Below are positions 1 through 6,364 of a stretch of 10,218 nt of DNA, piece by piece. Source of the DNA: Pseudomonadota bacterium. GTDB lineage: Bacteria; Pseudomonadota; Alphaproteobacteria; Acetobacterales; Acetobacteraceae. Every line of letters starts with the position of its first letter. Positions within the stretch are counted from its first letter, which is position 1. The stretch is taken from the NCBI GenBank assembly GCA_021785335.1, contig JAJYFW010000035.1, forward strand, positions 1 through 10,218. Reading direction: 5' to 3'. Under the pieces are notes generated by a model. It did no database searches. It saw nothing but the letters and a program-made list of their open reading frames with translations, and had not been told where the DNA came from. The translations under genes were made by a program, and so were the position numbers.

Positions 1-1074
1 CTTGCCGCCGAACACGTGCAGCGCCGCGGCGCCCTCGCCGGCCTCGAGGTCGAGGACGTAGTCCCGCGTGGCTTCCTGCGCGGCGGAGGCGCCGTCATCG
101 TAGAGCGAGCGCACGCCGGAGTAGGTCCAGACGATGTTCTCCGCCTTCACCGGCTCGCGGAAATATTCGCTGGCGGCGGCGCAGAGATAGGCGATCTCCC
201 CCTCGTCGATGCGCACCGCGCCAGGGTCGCCCGTGTAGTCGCGATCGGTGGTGCCGATCAGGGTGAAATGCTCCTGGTACGGGATCGCGAAGATGATGCG
301 CCGGTCGGCGTTCTGGAAAATGTAGCAGCGGTCGTGCGCGAACAGGCGCGGCACCACGATGTGGCTCCCTTTGACCAGCCGCACCTTCGCCCGCGCGTTG
401 TCGCGCACCACGCTGCCGAGCACCTCGCCCACCCAGGGTCCGGCGGCGTTGACCAGCGTACGCGCCGCCACCTCGCGCGTGCCTCCGCCATCCTCCAGCG
501 TGAGGTGCCACAGCCCCTCCGCCCGCCGCGCCGAGACGCAGCGCGTGCGCGTCAGGATCTCGGCCCCCCGCGCCGCGGCGTCGCGCGCGTTGAGCACGAC
601 GAGGCGCGAATCCTCCACCCAGCAATCGGAATACTCGAAGCCGCGGTGGAAGCCCGGCTTCAGTGGCATGCCCGCCTCGTCGCGGTCGAGCAGCAGCGTC
701 CGCGTGGGCGGCAGCAGTTTGCGCCCACCGAGGTGGTCGTAGAGGAACAGCCCGGCGCGCAGCATCCAGGCCGGCCGCAGCCCTGCCTGGTACGGCAGCA
801 CGAAACGCAGCGGCCAGACGATGTGCGGCGCGATGCCCCACAGCACCTCCCGCTCGGTCAGCGCCTCGCGCACCAGGCGGAACTCGTAATATTCCAGGTA
901 GCGCAGCCCACCATGGATCAGCTTGGTCGAGGCGGACGAGGTGCCGGAGGCCAAATCGGCCTGTTCCGCCAGCAGCACGCGCCAGCCGCGCCCGGCGGCG
1001 TCGCGCGCGATGCCGGCGCCGTTGACGCCGCCACCGATGATCGCGAGGTCGAACGGGGTCGTTGCGGAACTCAT
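1..1074 (-). CDS. glpD: Aerobic glycerol-3-phosphate dehydrogenase (partial, C-terminus off window)
   Basis: FAD-dependent, membrane-associated enzyme that oxidises sn-glycerol 3-phosphate to dihydroxyacetone phosphate and passes electrons to quinone. Seen: 358 codons without a stop, running off the left edge in frame. An N-terminal Rossmann FAD motif, IIGGGVNGAG, lies at residues 12-21. The family signature around residues 43-61 reads SGTSSASTKLIHGGLRYLE. Further typical segments are IIFAIPYQEHFTLIGTTDRDY and GVRSLYDD, and the visible part ends in HVFGGK, which in GlpD precedes the ITTYR segment. Full-length GlpD is about 500 residues, so roughly 140 are missing. The ATG at 1074-1072 is chosen because the FAD motif starts a few residues later. 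No clear Shine-Dalgarno sequence precedes it, and a TATGCG hexamer ends six bases upstream, so leaderless translation is possible. It is divergent from the acyl-CoA ligase. Any glpK, glpF or regulator would lie outside the window. Family assignment is firm. Confidence 0.95.
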   Translation of the reverse strand, partial: MSSATTPFDLAIIGGGVNGAGIARDAAGRGWRVLLAEQADLASGTSSASTKLIHGGLRYLEYYEFRLVREALTEREVLWGIAPHIVWPLRFVLPYQAGLRPAWMLRAGLFLYDHLGGRKLLPPTRTLLLDRDEAGMPLKPGFHRGFEYSDCWVEDSRLVVLNARDAAARGAEILTRTRCVSARRAEGLWHLTLEDGGGTREVAARTLVNAAGPWVGEVLGSVVRDNARAKVRLVKGSHIVVPRLFAHDRCYIFQNADRRIIFAIPYQEHFTLIGTTDRDYTGDPGAVRIDEGEIAYLCAAASEYFREPVKAENIVWTYSGVRSLYDDGASAAQEATRDYVLDLEAGEGAAALHVFGGK

Positions 1075-1171
1075 GTGACCCGCATAGGAGCGCCGGCCCC
1101 GGGCGGCAAGACCGTGGCGCGGCATGCCCGCCTGCCCCTATGCTGGCGGTAAGAAGCGACGGAGGAAACGG
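1075..1171. promoter_or_regulatory. Divergent intergenic region glpD / acyl-CoA ligase with imperfect inverted repeat
   Basis: This 97-base gap separates two divergently transcribed genes, so it should hold both promoters. GCATAGGAGC at 1082-1091 and GCCCCTATGC at 1134-1143 are inverted copies with one mismatch. Each arm contains a TATGC element pointing outward toward its gene, which could act as a -10 box: TATGCT at 1139-1144 for the ligase, and TATGCG on the other strand for glpD. No convincing -35 box is visible for either. The ligase has a good ribosome binding site, GGAGG at 1161-1165, which fixes its start at 1172. The promoter reading is inference. Confidence 0.4.
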
Positions 1172-2803
1172 ATGCTCGGCCTGATGCAGGACCAGGGGCT
1201 GCTCATCAGCGGCATCATCACGCACGCCGCGCGCAACCACCGCGCGAGCGGCATCGTGGCCCGGACCTCGGATGGCGGCACGGTGCGCGAGACCTATCCT
1301 GAGGCGGAATTGCGCGCCCGCCGCCTCGCCCGCGCCCTTGGCCGCCTTGGGGTGAAGCCGGGGGACCGGGTGGCGACCCTGGCGTGGAACGACCACCGCC
1401 ACGTCGAACTCTATTACGCGATCTCCGGCACCGGGGCGATCTGCCACACCGTCAACCCGCGGCTCTCGGCGGACGACATCAGCTACATCCTCAACCATGC
1501 CGGCGACGTGCTGCTGTTCGCCGACCCGATGTTCGCCCCGCTCGTTGCGCCCCTCGTCGCCAAGGCCGCCCCGCGCGTGCCCGCGCTTCGGCACGTCGTC
1601 TTCATGGCCCCGCGCGAGACGATGCCCGCGGAGCCCGCCGCGCTCTGCTACGAGGAACTGCTGGAAGACCCGATCGCGTCCTGGCCGGTGTTCGACGAAC
1701 GCAGCGCCGCCGCGCTCTGCTACACCTCCGGCACGACGGGGCGGCCGAAGGGCGCGCTCTACAGCCACCGTTCGACGCTGCTGCACGCCTTCGCGGTCGC
1801 GGTGCCGGACGTCATGGGCCTCGGCGCCACGGACCGCTGCCTGCCGGTGGTGCCGATGTTCCACGTCAACGCCTGGGGCACGCCCTATGCCTGCCCGATG
1901 GTCGGCGCCTCGCTGGTGATGCCCGGCCGCTTCCTGGACGGCGCCTCGCTGGCGCGGCAGATGAACGAGGAAGGCGTCACCTGTACCTCCGGCGTGCCGA
2001 CGGTCTGGCTCGGCCTGCTGCAGCACCTGCGCACGAGCGGCGAGCGGCTCGCGACGCTCAAGCGCATGCTGGTCGGCGGCTCCGCCTGTCCGCGCATGCT
2101 CATCGAGGGCTTCGCCGACTATGGCGTGCGGGTCGACCAGGGCTGGGGCATGACGGAGATGTCGCCCGTCGGCACCTATAACGGCCCGAATGCGGCAACG
2201 GCGGGGTTGGACGCGGGGGCCGCGATGCGCCTGCGCGAGAAACAGGGCCGCGCCCTGTTCAATGTCGAGATGCGCATCGTGGACGAGCAGGGCGCCGAGC
2301 TGCCGTGGGATGGCGCGCACAGCGGGCACCTGCAGGTGCGCGGCCCCTTCGTCGCCAGCGCCTATTACGGCGACAAGCCCGGCTCCGCGCTGGACGCCGA
2401 AGGCTGGTTCGCGACCGGCGATGTCGCCAGCATCGACCCCGACGGCTACATGGAGATCACGGATCGTTCCAAGGACGTGATCAAGTCCGGTGGCGAGTGG
2501 ATCAGCTCCGTCCAGCTGGAAAACCTCGCGGTCGCCCATCCCTCGGTCGCGGAGGCCGCGGTGATCGCGGCGCGCCACACCAAATGGGACGAGCGTCCGC
2601 TGCTGCTGGTCGTCACCAAGCCCGGCCAGAGCATCTCGCGCGAGGCGATGCTCGCTTTCCTGGAAGGCAAGGTCGCGAAATGGTGGCTGCCCGACGACGT
2701 GATCACCGTCGACGCCCTGCCGCACACGGCGACGGGCAAAATCTCCAAGCTCACGCTGCGGGAGAAATTCCGCGACCACCTGCTGCTCGAGGCCGCCGGT
2801 TGA
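1172..2803 (+). CDS. Acyl-CoA ligase, DmdB-like (fatty-acyl / 3-methylthiopropionyl-CoA ligase family)
   Basis: ANL-superfamily enzyme that activates a carboxylic acid to its acyl-CoA through an acyl-AMP. Seen in 543 residues: the P-loop TSGTTGRPKG at 185-194, PMFHVNAWG at 228-236, the A5 motif WGMTEM at 325-330, GWFATGDVA at 411-419, the hinge DRSKDVIKSGGEWISS at 431-446, and the catalytic lysine K523 in TATGKISK. The N-terminal MLG start, ATLAWN, CHTVNPRL and the HVNAWG region resemble DmdB, the 3-methylthiopropionyl-CoA ligase of the demethylation pathway, from memory of the Ruegeria protein; related medium/long-chain ligases share these features. The ATG at 1172 is chosen over an in-frame ATG at 1124, because GGAGG sits six bases upstream and the 16 extra residues are basic, poorly conserved-looking sequence. 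It is monocistronic or followed by the small gene 55 bases downstream. Its substrate is not determinable here. No other dmd gene is visible, so I do not assign the symbol. Confidence 0.92.
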   Translation: MLGLMQDQGLLISGIITHAARNHRASGIVARTSDGGTVRETYPEAELRARRLARALGRLGVKPGDRVATLAWNDHRHVELYYAISGTGAICHTVNPRLSADDISYILNHAGDVLLFADPMFAPLVAPLVAKAAPRVPALRHVVFMAPRETMPAEPAALCYEELLEDPIASWPVFDERSAAALCYTSGTTGRPKGALYSHRSTLLHAFAVAVPDVMGLGATDRCLPVVPMFHVNAWGTPYACPMVGASLVMPGRFLDGASLARQMNEEGVTCTSGVPTVWLGLLQHLRTSGERLATLKRMLVGGSACPRMLIEGFADYGVRVDQGWGMTEMSPVGTYNGPNAATAGLDAGAAMRLREKQGRALFNVEMRIVDEQGAELPWDGAHSGHLQVRGPFVASAYYGDKPGSALDAEGWFATGDVASIDPDGYMEITDRSKDVIKSGGEWISSVQLENLAVAHPSVAEAAVIAARHTKWDERPLLLVVTKPGQSISREAMLAFLEGKVAKWWLPDDVITVDALPHTATGKISKLTLREKFRDHLLLEAAG

Positions 2804-2836
2804 CGCGCTGGTAACCCTCCGAGCACAGCGTGGGCG

Positions 2837-2849
2837 CTCCGCAACGGAG
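2837..2849 (+). promoter_or_regulatory. Mini-hairpin covering the Shine-Dalgarno of the small gene
   Basis: CTCCG at 2837-2841 pairs perfectly with CGGAG at 2845-2849 across a three-base CAA loop. The right arm contains the GGAG that serves as ribosome binding site for the ATG at 2859, so folding would hide it. A second CTCCG at 2817-2821 could pair with the same site instead. No U-tract follows, so it does not read as a terminator for the ligase. A regulatory role is inference; in such GC-rich DNA a 5-bp stem can occur by chance. Confidence 0.3.
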
Positions 2850-2858
2850 AACCGCGAC

Positions 2859-3071
2859 ATGACCAGCATCGGCCCGATCAGCCCCGCGAGCTTTATCAAC
2901 CCGGCCAGCGCCGCGCAGTCCGCCGGCACGCAGGGCGCGCGCCACCACGATCACCACCAGCCCACCGCCTCCGACCCGGACGGCGACGGCATCCCCGATG
3001 CGCCATCATCGAGCGCCAGCGCCGCGTCCCCAGCGTCCGCGCTGTCCTCGGCGCTCAACACGACGGCGTAA
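2859..3071 (+). CDS. Small low-complexity protein with His cluster and EF-hand/TSP3-like Asp loop
   Basis: I do not recognise a named family. The 70-residue product is rich in Ala, Ser and Pro. It has a histidine cluster HHDHH at residues 29-33, an acidic loop DPDGDGIPD at 39-47, and a Ser/Ala-rich tail. The loop fits DxDxDGxxD, the first part of an EF-hand or thrombospondin type 3 calcium-binding loop, though the acidic residue at loop position 12 is absent. There is no signal peptide or membrane segment, and no cysteine. Supporting a real gene are a GGAGA ribosome binding site at 2846-2850, an ATG nine bases from its GGAG core, and an ORF that fills the gap exactly. It begins 55 bases after the ligase stop and its TAA touches the stop of the convergent dehydrogenase gene. 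A metal-binding role is inference, and the ORF could still be spurious. Confidence 0.6.
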   Translation: MTSIGPISPASFINPASAAQSAGTQGARHHDHHQPTASDPDGDGIPDAPSSSASAASPASALSSALNTTA

Positions 3072-3815
3072 CTACCTGCCGCCGCCTATCGGCAGCACCG
3101 CGCCAGTGATGTAGGAGCTTTCCTCGGAGAGCAGGAACAGGATCGCGCGCGCGACCTCGTTCACCGTTCCCGCGCGACCCATCGGCACCACCGCCGCGAG
3201 CTGCGCGAGCCGGTCCCCGACCCCGGCCTTGGCGTGGATCTCGGTATCGATCGGGCCAGGGGCGACCGCGTTGACGCGGATGCCGCGCGGGGCAAGCTCC
3301 CGCGCGGCACCGATGGTCGCACTGTCCACCGCGCCCTTGCTCGCGGCATAGTGCACCCAGGTGCCGCCGCCGCCGATTTCCGCCGCGCGCGAGGAGACGT
3401 TGACGATCGCGCCGCCCTTGCCGCCGCGATCTTTCGCCATGCGCTTGATCGCCTCGCGGGTGGCGAGGAACGTGCCGGTGATGTTGATGGCGAACAGCTC
3501 CGTGAGCATAGCGCCCGTCACGTCGTCGATGCGCTGCGCCGGGCCGGTGATGCCAGCGTTGTTCACCAGCCCGTCGAGCGACCCGAGCTCGGCATCCACG
3601 CGCGCGAAGAACGCGACGGTCTCGGCCTCGTTGGCGGCATCCGCGCGCATGGAGAAAGCTCGTCGCCCGGCCGCGCGAATCCCCGCCGCGACTTTCTCCG
3701 CCCCCGCCGCGTTTCCCTTGTAGGAGATCGCGACATCCCAGCCGCGCTCCGCCGCGAGCAGCGCAGTGGCGGCGCCGATGCCGGCGGACGCGCCGGTAAC
3801 GACAAGGACGCTCAT
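3072..3815 (-). CDS. Short-chain dehydrogenase/reductase, YgfF-like
   Basis: Classical SDR oxidoreductase using NAD(P)(H) to interconvert an alcohol and a ketone. Seen in 247 residues: the Rossmann cofactor motif TGASAGIG at 7-14, the NNAG motif at 85-88, the catalytic tetrad N111, S142 (in NVSS), Y156 and K160 (YAASK), PGPIDTEI at 187-193, and a C-terminal ITGAVLPIGGG. Length and motif spacing are those of an intact classical SDR. It resembles E. coli YgfF and the glucose-1-dehydrogenase-like group, from memory. An in-frame ATG exists 123 bases upstream, inside the dioxygenase gene. The start at 3815 is preferred because the Rossmann fold begins immediately and its ATG overlaps the dioxygenase TGA (ATGA), indicating translational coupling. 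It is the last gene of the leftward five-gene operon. The substrate is unknown; presumably it oxidises or reduces a pathway intermediate. Confidence 0.93.
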   Translation of the reverse strand: MSVLVVTGASAGIGAATALLAAERGWDVAISYKGNAAGAEKVAAGIRAAGRRAFSMRADAANEAETVAFFARVDAELGSLDGLVNNAGITGPAQRIDDVTGAMLTELFAINITGTFLATREAIKRMAKDRGGKGGAIVNVSSRAAEIGGGGTWVHYAASKGAVDSATIGAARELAPRGIRVNAVAPGPIDTEIHAKAGVGDRLAQLAAVVPMGRAGTVNEVARAILFLLSEESSYITGAVLPIGGGR

Positions 3816-4684
3816 GCCGCAACTCCCCGCATATCCATTCCGACCGGACGCACACCGCGGATCGTCGTGCGGTGCAGCGTGCGCGCCATCTCCGGCGGAC
3901 AGCCGGTGGCGAGATGGATCACCGCCCGGTTGTCCCACATCACCATGTCGCCATCGCGCCAGGCATGGCGGTACTGGATCGCGGGGTCGCGCGAGGCGGA
4001 GAAGAGCTGCTCCAGGATCGCCGCGCTCTCCGCTTCCGGGATGCCGAGGATGCGGGTGGTGAAACCCTCGTTGACGAACAGCGCCGGCCGCCCCGTTGCC
4101 TCATGCCGTCGCACCACGGGGTGGATCACCGGCGGCACCGCGGCGCGCTGCTCGGGCGTGAGCGGCGGGCGCTGCCCGGCCGCCGCGCGCTTGTCCGCCT
4201 GCGCCGCGTAGGAGTGTTCGGCGGTAAGCTTATCGATACGATCCTTCACCGACTTCGGCAGCCGGTCATAGGCGGCGTGCATGGAGGCGAACAACGTGTC
4301 CCCGCCCTCCGCCGGGCGTACCCGCGAGAGCAGGAAGGAGCCGAGGCTCGGCTCGGCCAGGTAGGAAAGGTCGGAGTGCCAGTACCGCCCAGCATCGGCG
4401 AGCCCGATCGGCTGGGCGTTCCGCTTCTCGTTGGAGACGAGCAGGATTTCCGGATGCTCGGGGTGCAGGAACTGGCGCATCACGTGGATCTCGAGCGGGC
4501 CGAAGCGGCGGCTGAACGCGACCTGGGCGGCCGGCGAGAGATGTTCCAGGCCGCGCACGACCAGCACGGAATGGCGCTCGAACGCATCCCTGGCCGCGGC
4601 GAACGTCGCCTCGTCAGGCGGTGTCTCGAGGTCGAGCCCGATCGCCTCGGCGGCGAAGAGCGGATGCAGGGGACGGATCTCCAT
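3812..4684 (-). CDS. TauD/TfdA-family Fe(II)/2-oxoglutarate-dependent dioxygenase
   Basis: Cytosolic non-haem iron oxygenase that couples 2-oxoglutarate decarboxylation to hydroxylation of a substrate, often releasing sulfite, a phenol or another leaving group. Seen in 290 residues, near the family length of about 280-290: the iron-binding facial triad H103, D105 (WHSD) and H257 (VIHLATG), R268 exactly eleven residues after H257 as the family 2-oxoglutarate anchor, and T130 in GGDT, matching the 2OG-contacting threonine of TauD. All catalytic residues are present, so it should be active. The start at 4684 has GGGAG about eight bases upstream. That site overlaps the end of the preceding VOC gene, whose stop lies four bases away. 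Its own TGA overlaps the SDR start. TauD-family enzymes act on taurine, alkyl sulfates, phenoxyacetates, carnitine-like and other compounds, so the substrate cannot be assigned. No sulfonate transporter or ssi-type genes are visible. Confidence 0.93.
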   Translation of the reverse strand: MEIRPLHPLFAAEAIGLDLETPPDEATFAAARDAFERHSVLVVRGLEHLSPAAQVAFSRRFGPLEIHVMRQFLHPEHPEILLVSNEKRNAQPIGLADAGRYWHSDLSYLAEPSLGSFLLSRVRPAEGGDTLFASMHAAYDRLPKSVKDRIDKLTAEHSYAAQADKRAAAGQRPPLTPEQRAAVPPVIHPVVRRHEATGRPALFVNEGFTTRILGIPEAESAAILEQLFSASRDPAIQYRHAWRDGDMVMWDNRAVIHLATGCPPEMARTLHRTTIRGVRPVGMDMRGVAA

Positions 4685-4688
4685 CGCT

Positions 4689-5480
4689 TTACTCCCGGAA
4701 CAGCAACGTGGCGCCGAAGGCTTCCTCGGGGCCGATGCGCTCGCGCCCCCCCAGCACCGCGCGCGTGGCGGCGAGGTCGGCGACGCGGAAAACCAGTGCG
4801 GCCATCGCCTCGTCCCGCTCGTCATTGAAGCCGCCGATGCGCGCGGCCGTCGCCTCGTGGTCGAGCACCAGAATGTCGGCGAGCCCGACCTTGAGCCGGA
4901 CGCCGCCGGCGACGTTGCCGACCGCGCGCTCGCCGAACATCCGCGCGAACAGCGCCCCGAGCCGTGCCGGCTCGCGCGCCGCGACCACCACTTCGGCGAC
5001 GGCGATCGCGCCGTTGGGGTGGTGGCGCCAGGCATCGTCCCACACCAGTTCCCGCGTGTGATGCTGGCAGAAATAGAGCCGCCCCGCCGTCGTGGTGTCG
5101 TTGCGAAGTCGTACCGTAGCAAAGCGCGCATCGCGCGGCCCCTGCGGTGTGGCCACCGGGCGGGAGAAGCTGCCCGGCTGCTCGTGCCCCACGCCCGCGT
5201 CGGTGAGCGCCTGTTCCGTCGCCGCGGCATTCTCGGAGGCGAAGACGATGCCATTTACCCCCTGCGGCCAGTCGAGGACGTCCAATCTCCTGGCGTCGTG
5301 CGGCGCCCCGATCAGCTCCAGATAATCGGTACCCAGCATCGCGAGATGGTTGATCGAGCCCAGCGTGTGATGCCCGCGCGGCGTGAGCCCGAAGCCCAGC
5401 GCGCGGAACCGCGCTTCCGCGGCATCCATCGCGTCGCGGACATTGATCACCACATGGTCGATCGTCGGTGTGAGCGTCAT
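4689..5480 (-). CDS. VOC-fold protein, Glyoxalase_3-like domain
   Basis: Member of the vicinal oxygen chelate superfamily, whose beta-alpha-beta-beta-beta modules often bind a divalent metal for lyase, isomerase or dioxygenase chemistry. Seen in 263 residues: an N-terminal module starting IDHVVINV with H9 and ending GTDYLELIG with E55, a central strand segment YFCQHHTRELVW at 136-147 with H140, H141 and E144, and a C-terminal module. The HVVINV, YLELIG and CQHHTRELVW segments are characteristic of the Glyoxalase_3 (PF13468) type, from memory. Length fits that family. The ATG at 5480 is two bases after the upstream VOC stop (TGACCATG) with no good ribosome binding site, so translation is probably coupled. 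The frame stays open upstream to 6185, but that part is the neighbour read out of frame. Specific reaction unknown. Confidence 0.85.
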   Translation of the reverse strand: MTLTPTIDHVVINVRDAMDAAEARFRALGFGLTPRGHHTLGSINHLAMLGTDYLELIGAPHDARRLDVLDWPQGVNGIVFASENAAATEQALTDAGVGHEQPGSFSRPVATPQGPRDARFATVRLRNDTTTAGRLYFCQHHTRELVWDDAWRHHPNGAIAVAEVVVAAREPARLGALFARMFGERAVGNVAGGVRLKVGLADILVLDHEATAARIGGFNDERDEAMAALVFRVADLAATRAVLGGRERIGPEEAFGATLLFRE

Positions 5481-5482
5481 GG

Positions 5483-6355
5483 TCAGGGTTGCAGCGCCCA
5501 GTCCGCGGTCTCGGCGCCTGGGACGTAGTTGCGGTTGTTGATGTCGGGGTTCCGGTTGACCAGCACCCGCGCGAACATCGGGTGGCGCATGGAGCGCACC
5601 TCGTGCTCGACGCGCAGCAGCACGCGCCCGTCCGAGGGATCGGCGATGTCGAGGAACCGGTACTGGCTCTCGTCGCTCTCCTCGGTGATCAGCCCGCGCT
5701 CCAGCAGGCGCCGATAGGGCCCGGAGAAATCGGCGAGCGTCACCTGGATGTGGTTGCCGTCGTATGGCGGCTGTTCCGCCTCCGTCTCGACGAAGCGCAG
5801 CTCCTCGGCGAGCCCGACGGGGATGCGCGCGGTCGCGCCCTCCAGCTGCGCCGGCGTGCCCATGATCTCGCGGTAGAAACGCGCGATGCCCGCGGCCGCG
5901 CCCGGCTGGCAGGCAAGCTCCACGTAAGGCATGCCGAGCGCGGTGTCGCGGAAGCGCGCGGGGTCGGGCGCGTGGACGCGCACGCGGTTGCCCCATGGGC
6001 TGGTCGCCTCGATGGCGTCGCCGGCGCGAGAGAAGTCGAATTGCGTGCCGGCCAACTGCGTGCGCACCCGCGTCAGCCGCCGCTCCAGCGCGTCGAGGTC
6101 GGGCATCACCAGCCCGACCACGCCGCGCAGCACCTGCGCCGGCCCGCTCGGCAGGTGGAACTGGCAGCGCCCCGCGTTGATCCACATGTTGTCCGTGGAC
6201 GTCATGAGAAACGGGTCGCGCGTAAGCCCGAGCCCGGTCACGTAGAACAGGGTGGCGAGCCGCTGATCCGGCACGCGCGTGTTGACGTGGCCGAACTCGA
6301 CCAGGTTGCCGACATCCTGCGTCGCGCGGTCATAGGTGTGATGCGGCGTGTCCAT
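5483..6355 (-). CDS. Long VOC-superfamily protein with four modules (glyoxalase/extradiol-dioxygenase-like)
   Basis: VOC-fold protein of 290 residues whose length and repeats fit four modules, as in two-barrel extradiol dioxygenases and related proteins. Seen: module 1 from about residue 17 (VEFGHVNTRV, H23) to QFHLP (H67); module 2 from about 78 to 130; module 3 starting MPYVELAC (E146); module 4 starting NHIQVTLAD (H202) and ending VLLRVEHEV (E250). In extradiol dioxygenases the second barrel carries a His/His/Glu triad. Here the equivalent positions look like E146, H202 and E250, a Glu in place of the first His. This alignment is by eye. The start at 6355 has AGGAGG six bases upstream, overlapping the preceding gene's TAG stop. 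It is second in the operon. It is clearly distinct from the VOC gene immediately downstream, so not a recent duplication. Whether it is an oxygenase, lyase or non-enzymatic is open. Confidence 0.82.
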   Translation of the reverse strand: MDTPHHTYDRATQDVGNLVEFGHVNTRVPDQRLATLFYVTGLGLTRDPFLMTSTDNMWINAGRCQFHLPSGPAQVLRGVVGLVMPDLDALERRLTRVRTQLAGTQFDFSRAGDAIEATSPWGNRVRVHAPDPARFRDTALGMPYVELACQPGAAAGIARFYREIMGTPAQLEGATARIPVGLAEELRFVETEAEQPPYDGNHIQVTLADFSGPYRRLLERGLITEESDESQYRFLDIADPSDGRVLLRVEHEVRSMRHPMFARVLVNRNPDINNRNYVPGAETADWALQP

Positions 6356-6364
6356 GCGCGCCTC

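Noticed and set aside
16..1152. Plus-strand open frame of 378 codons opposite glpD
   Set aside because: It is the codon-aligned antisense of glpD, which has the real motifs; this translation shows none.
2804..2858. Terminator after the acyl-CoA ligase
   Set aside because: No stable stem followed by a T-tract. The only tidy stem overlaps the small gene's ribosome binding site and is better described there.
95..2929. Very long minus-strand open frame (944 codons) spanning glpD and the acyl-CoA ligase
   Set aside because: It is antisense to the ligase and a shifted frame of glpD. The translation is Arg/Ala/His-rich without any motif; long shadow frames are expected at this GC content.
4689..6185. 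Possible fusion protein of 498 codons ending in the Glyoxalase_3-like VOC
   Set aside because: The part before 5480 is the upstream VOC gene read in the wrong frame. The VOC fold starts right after the ATG at 5480.
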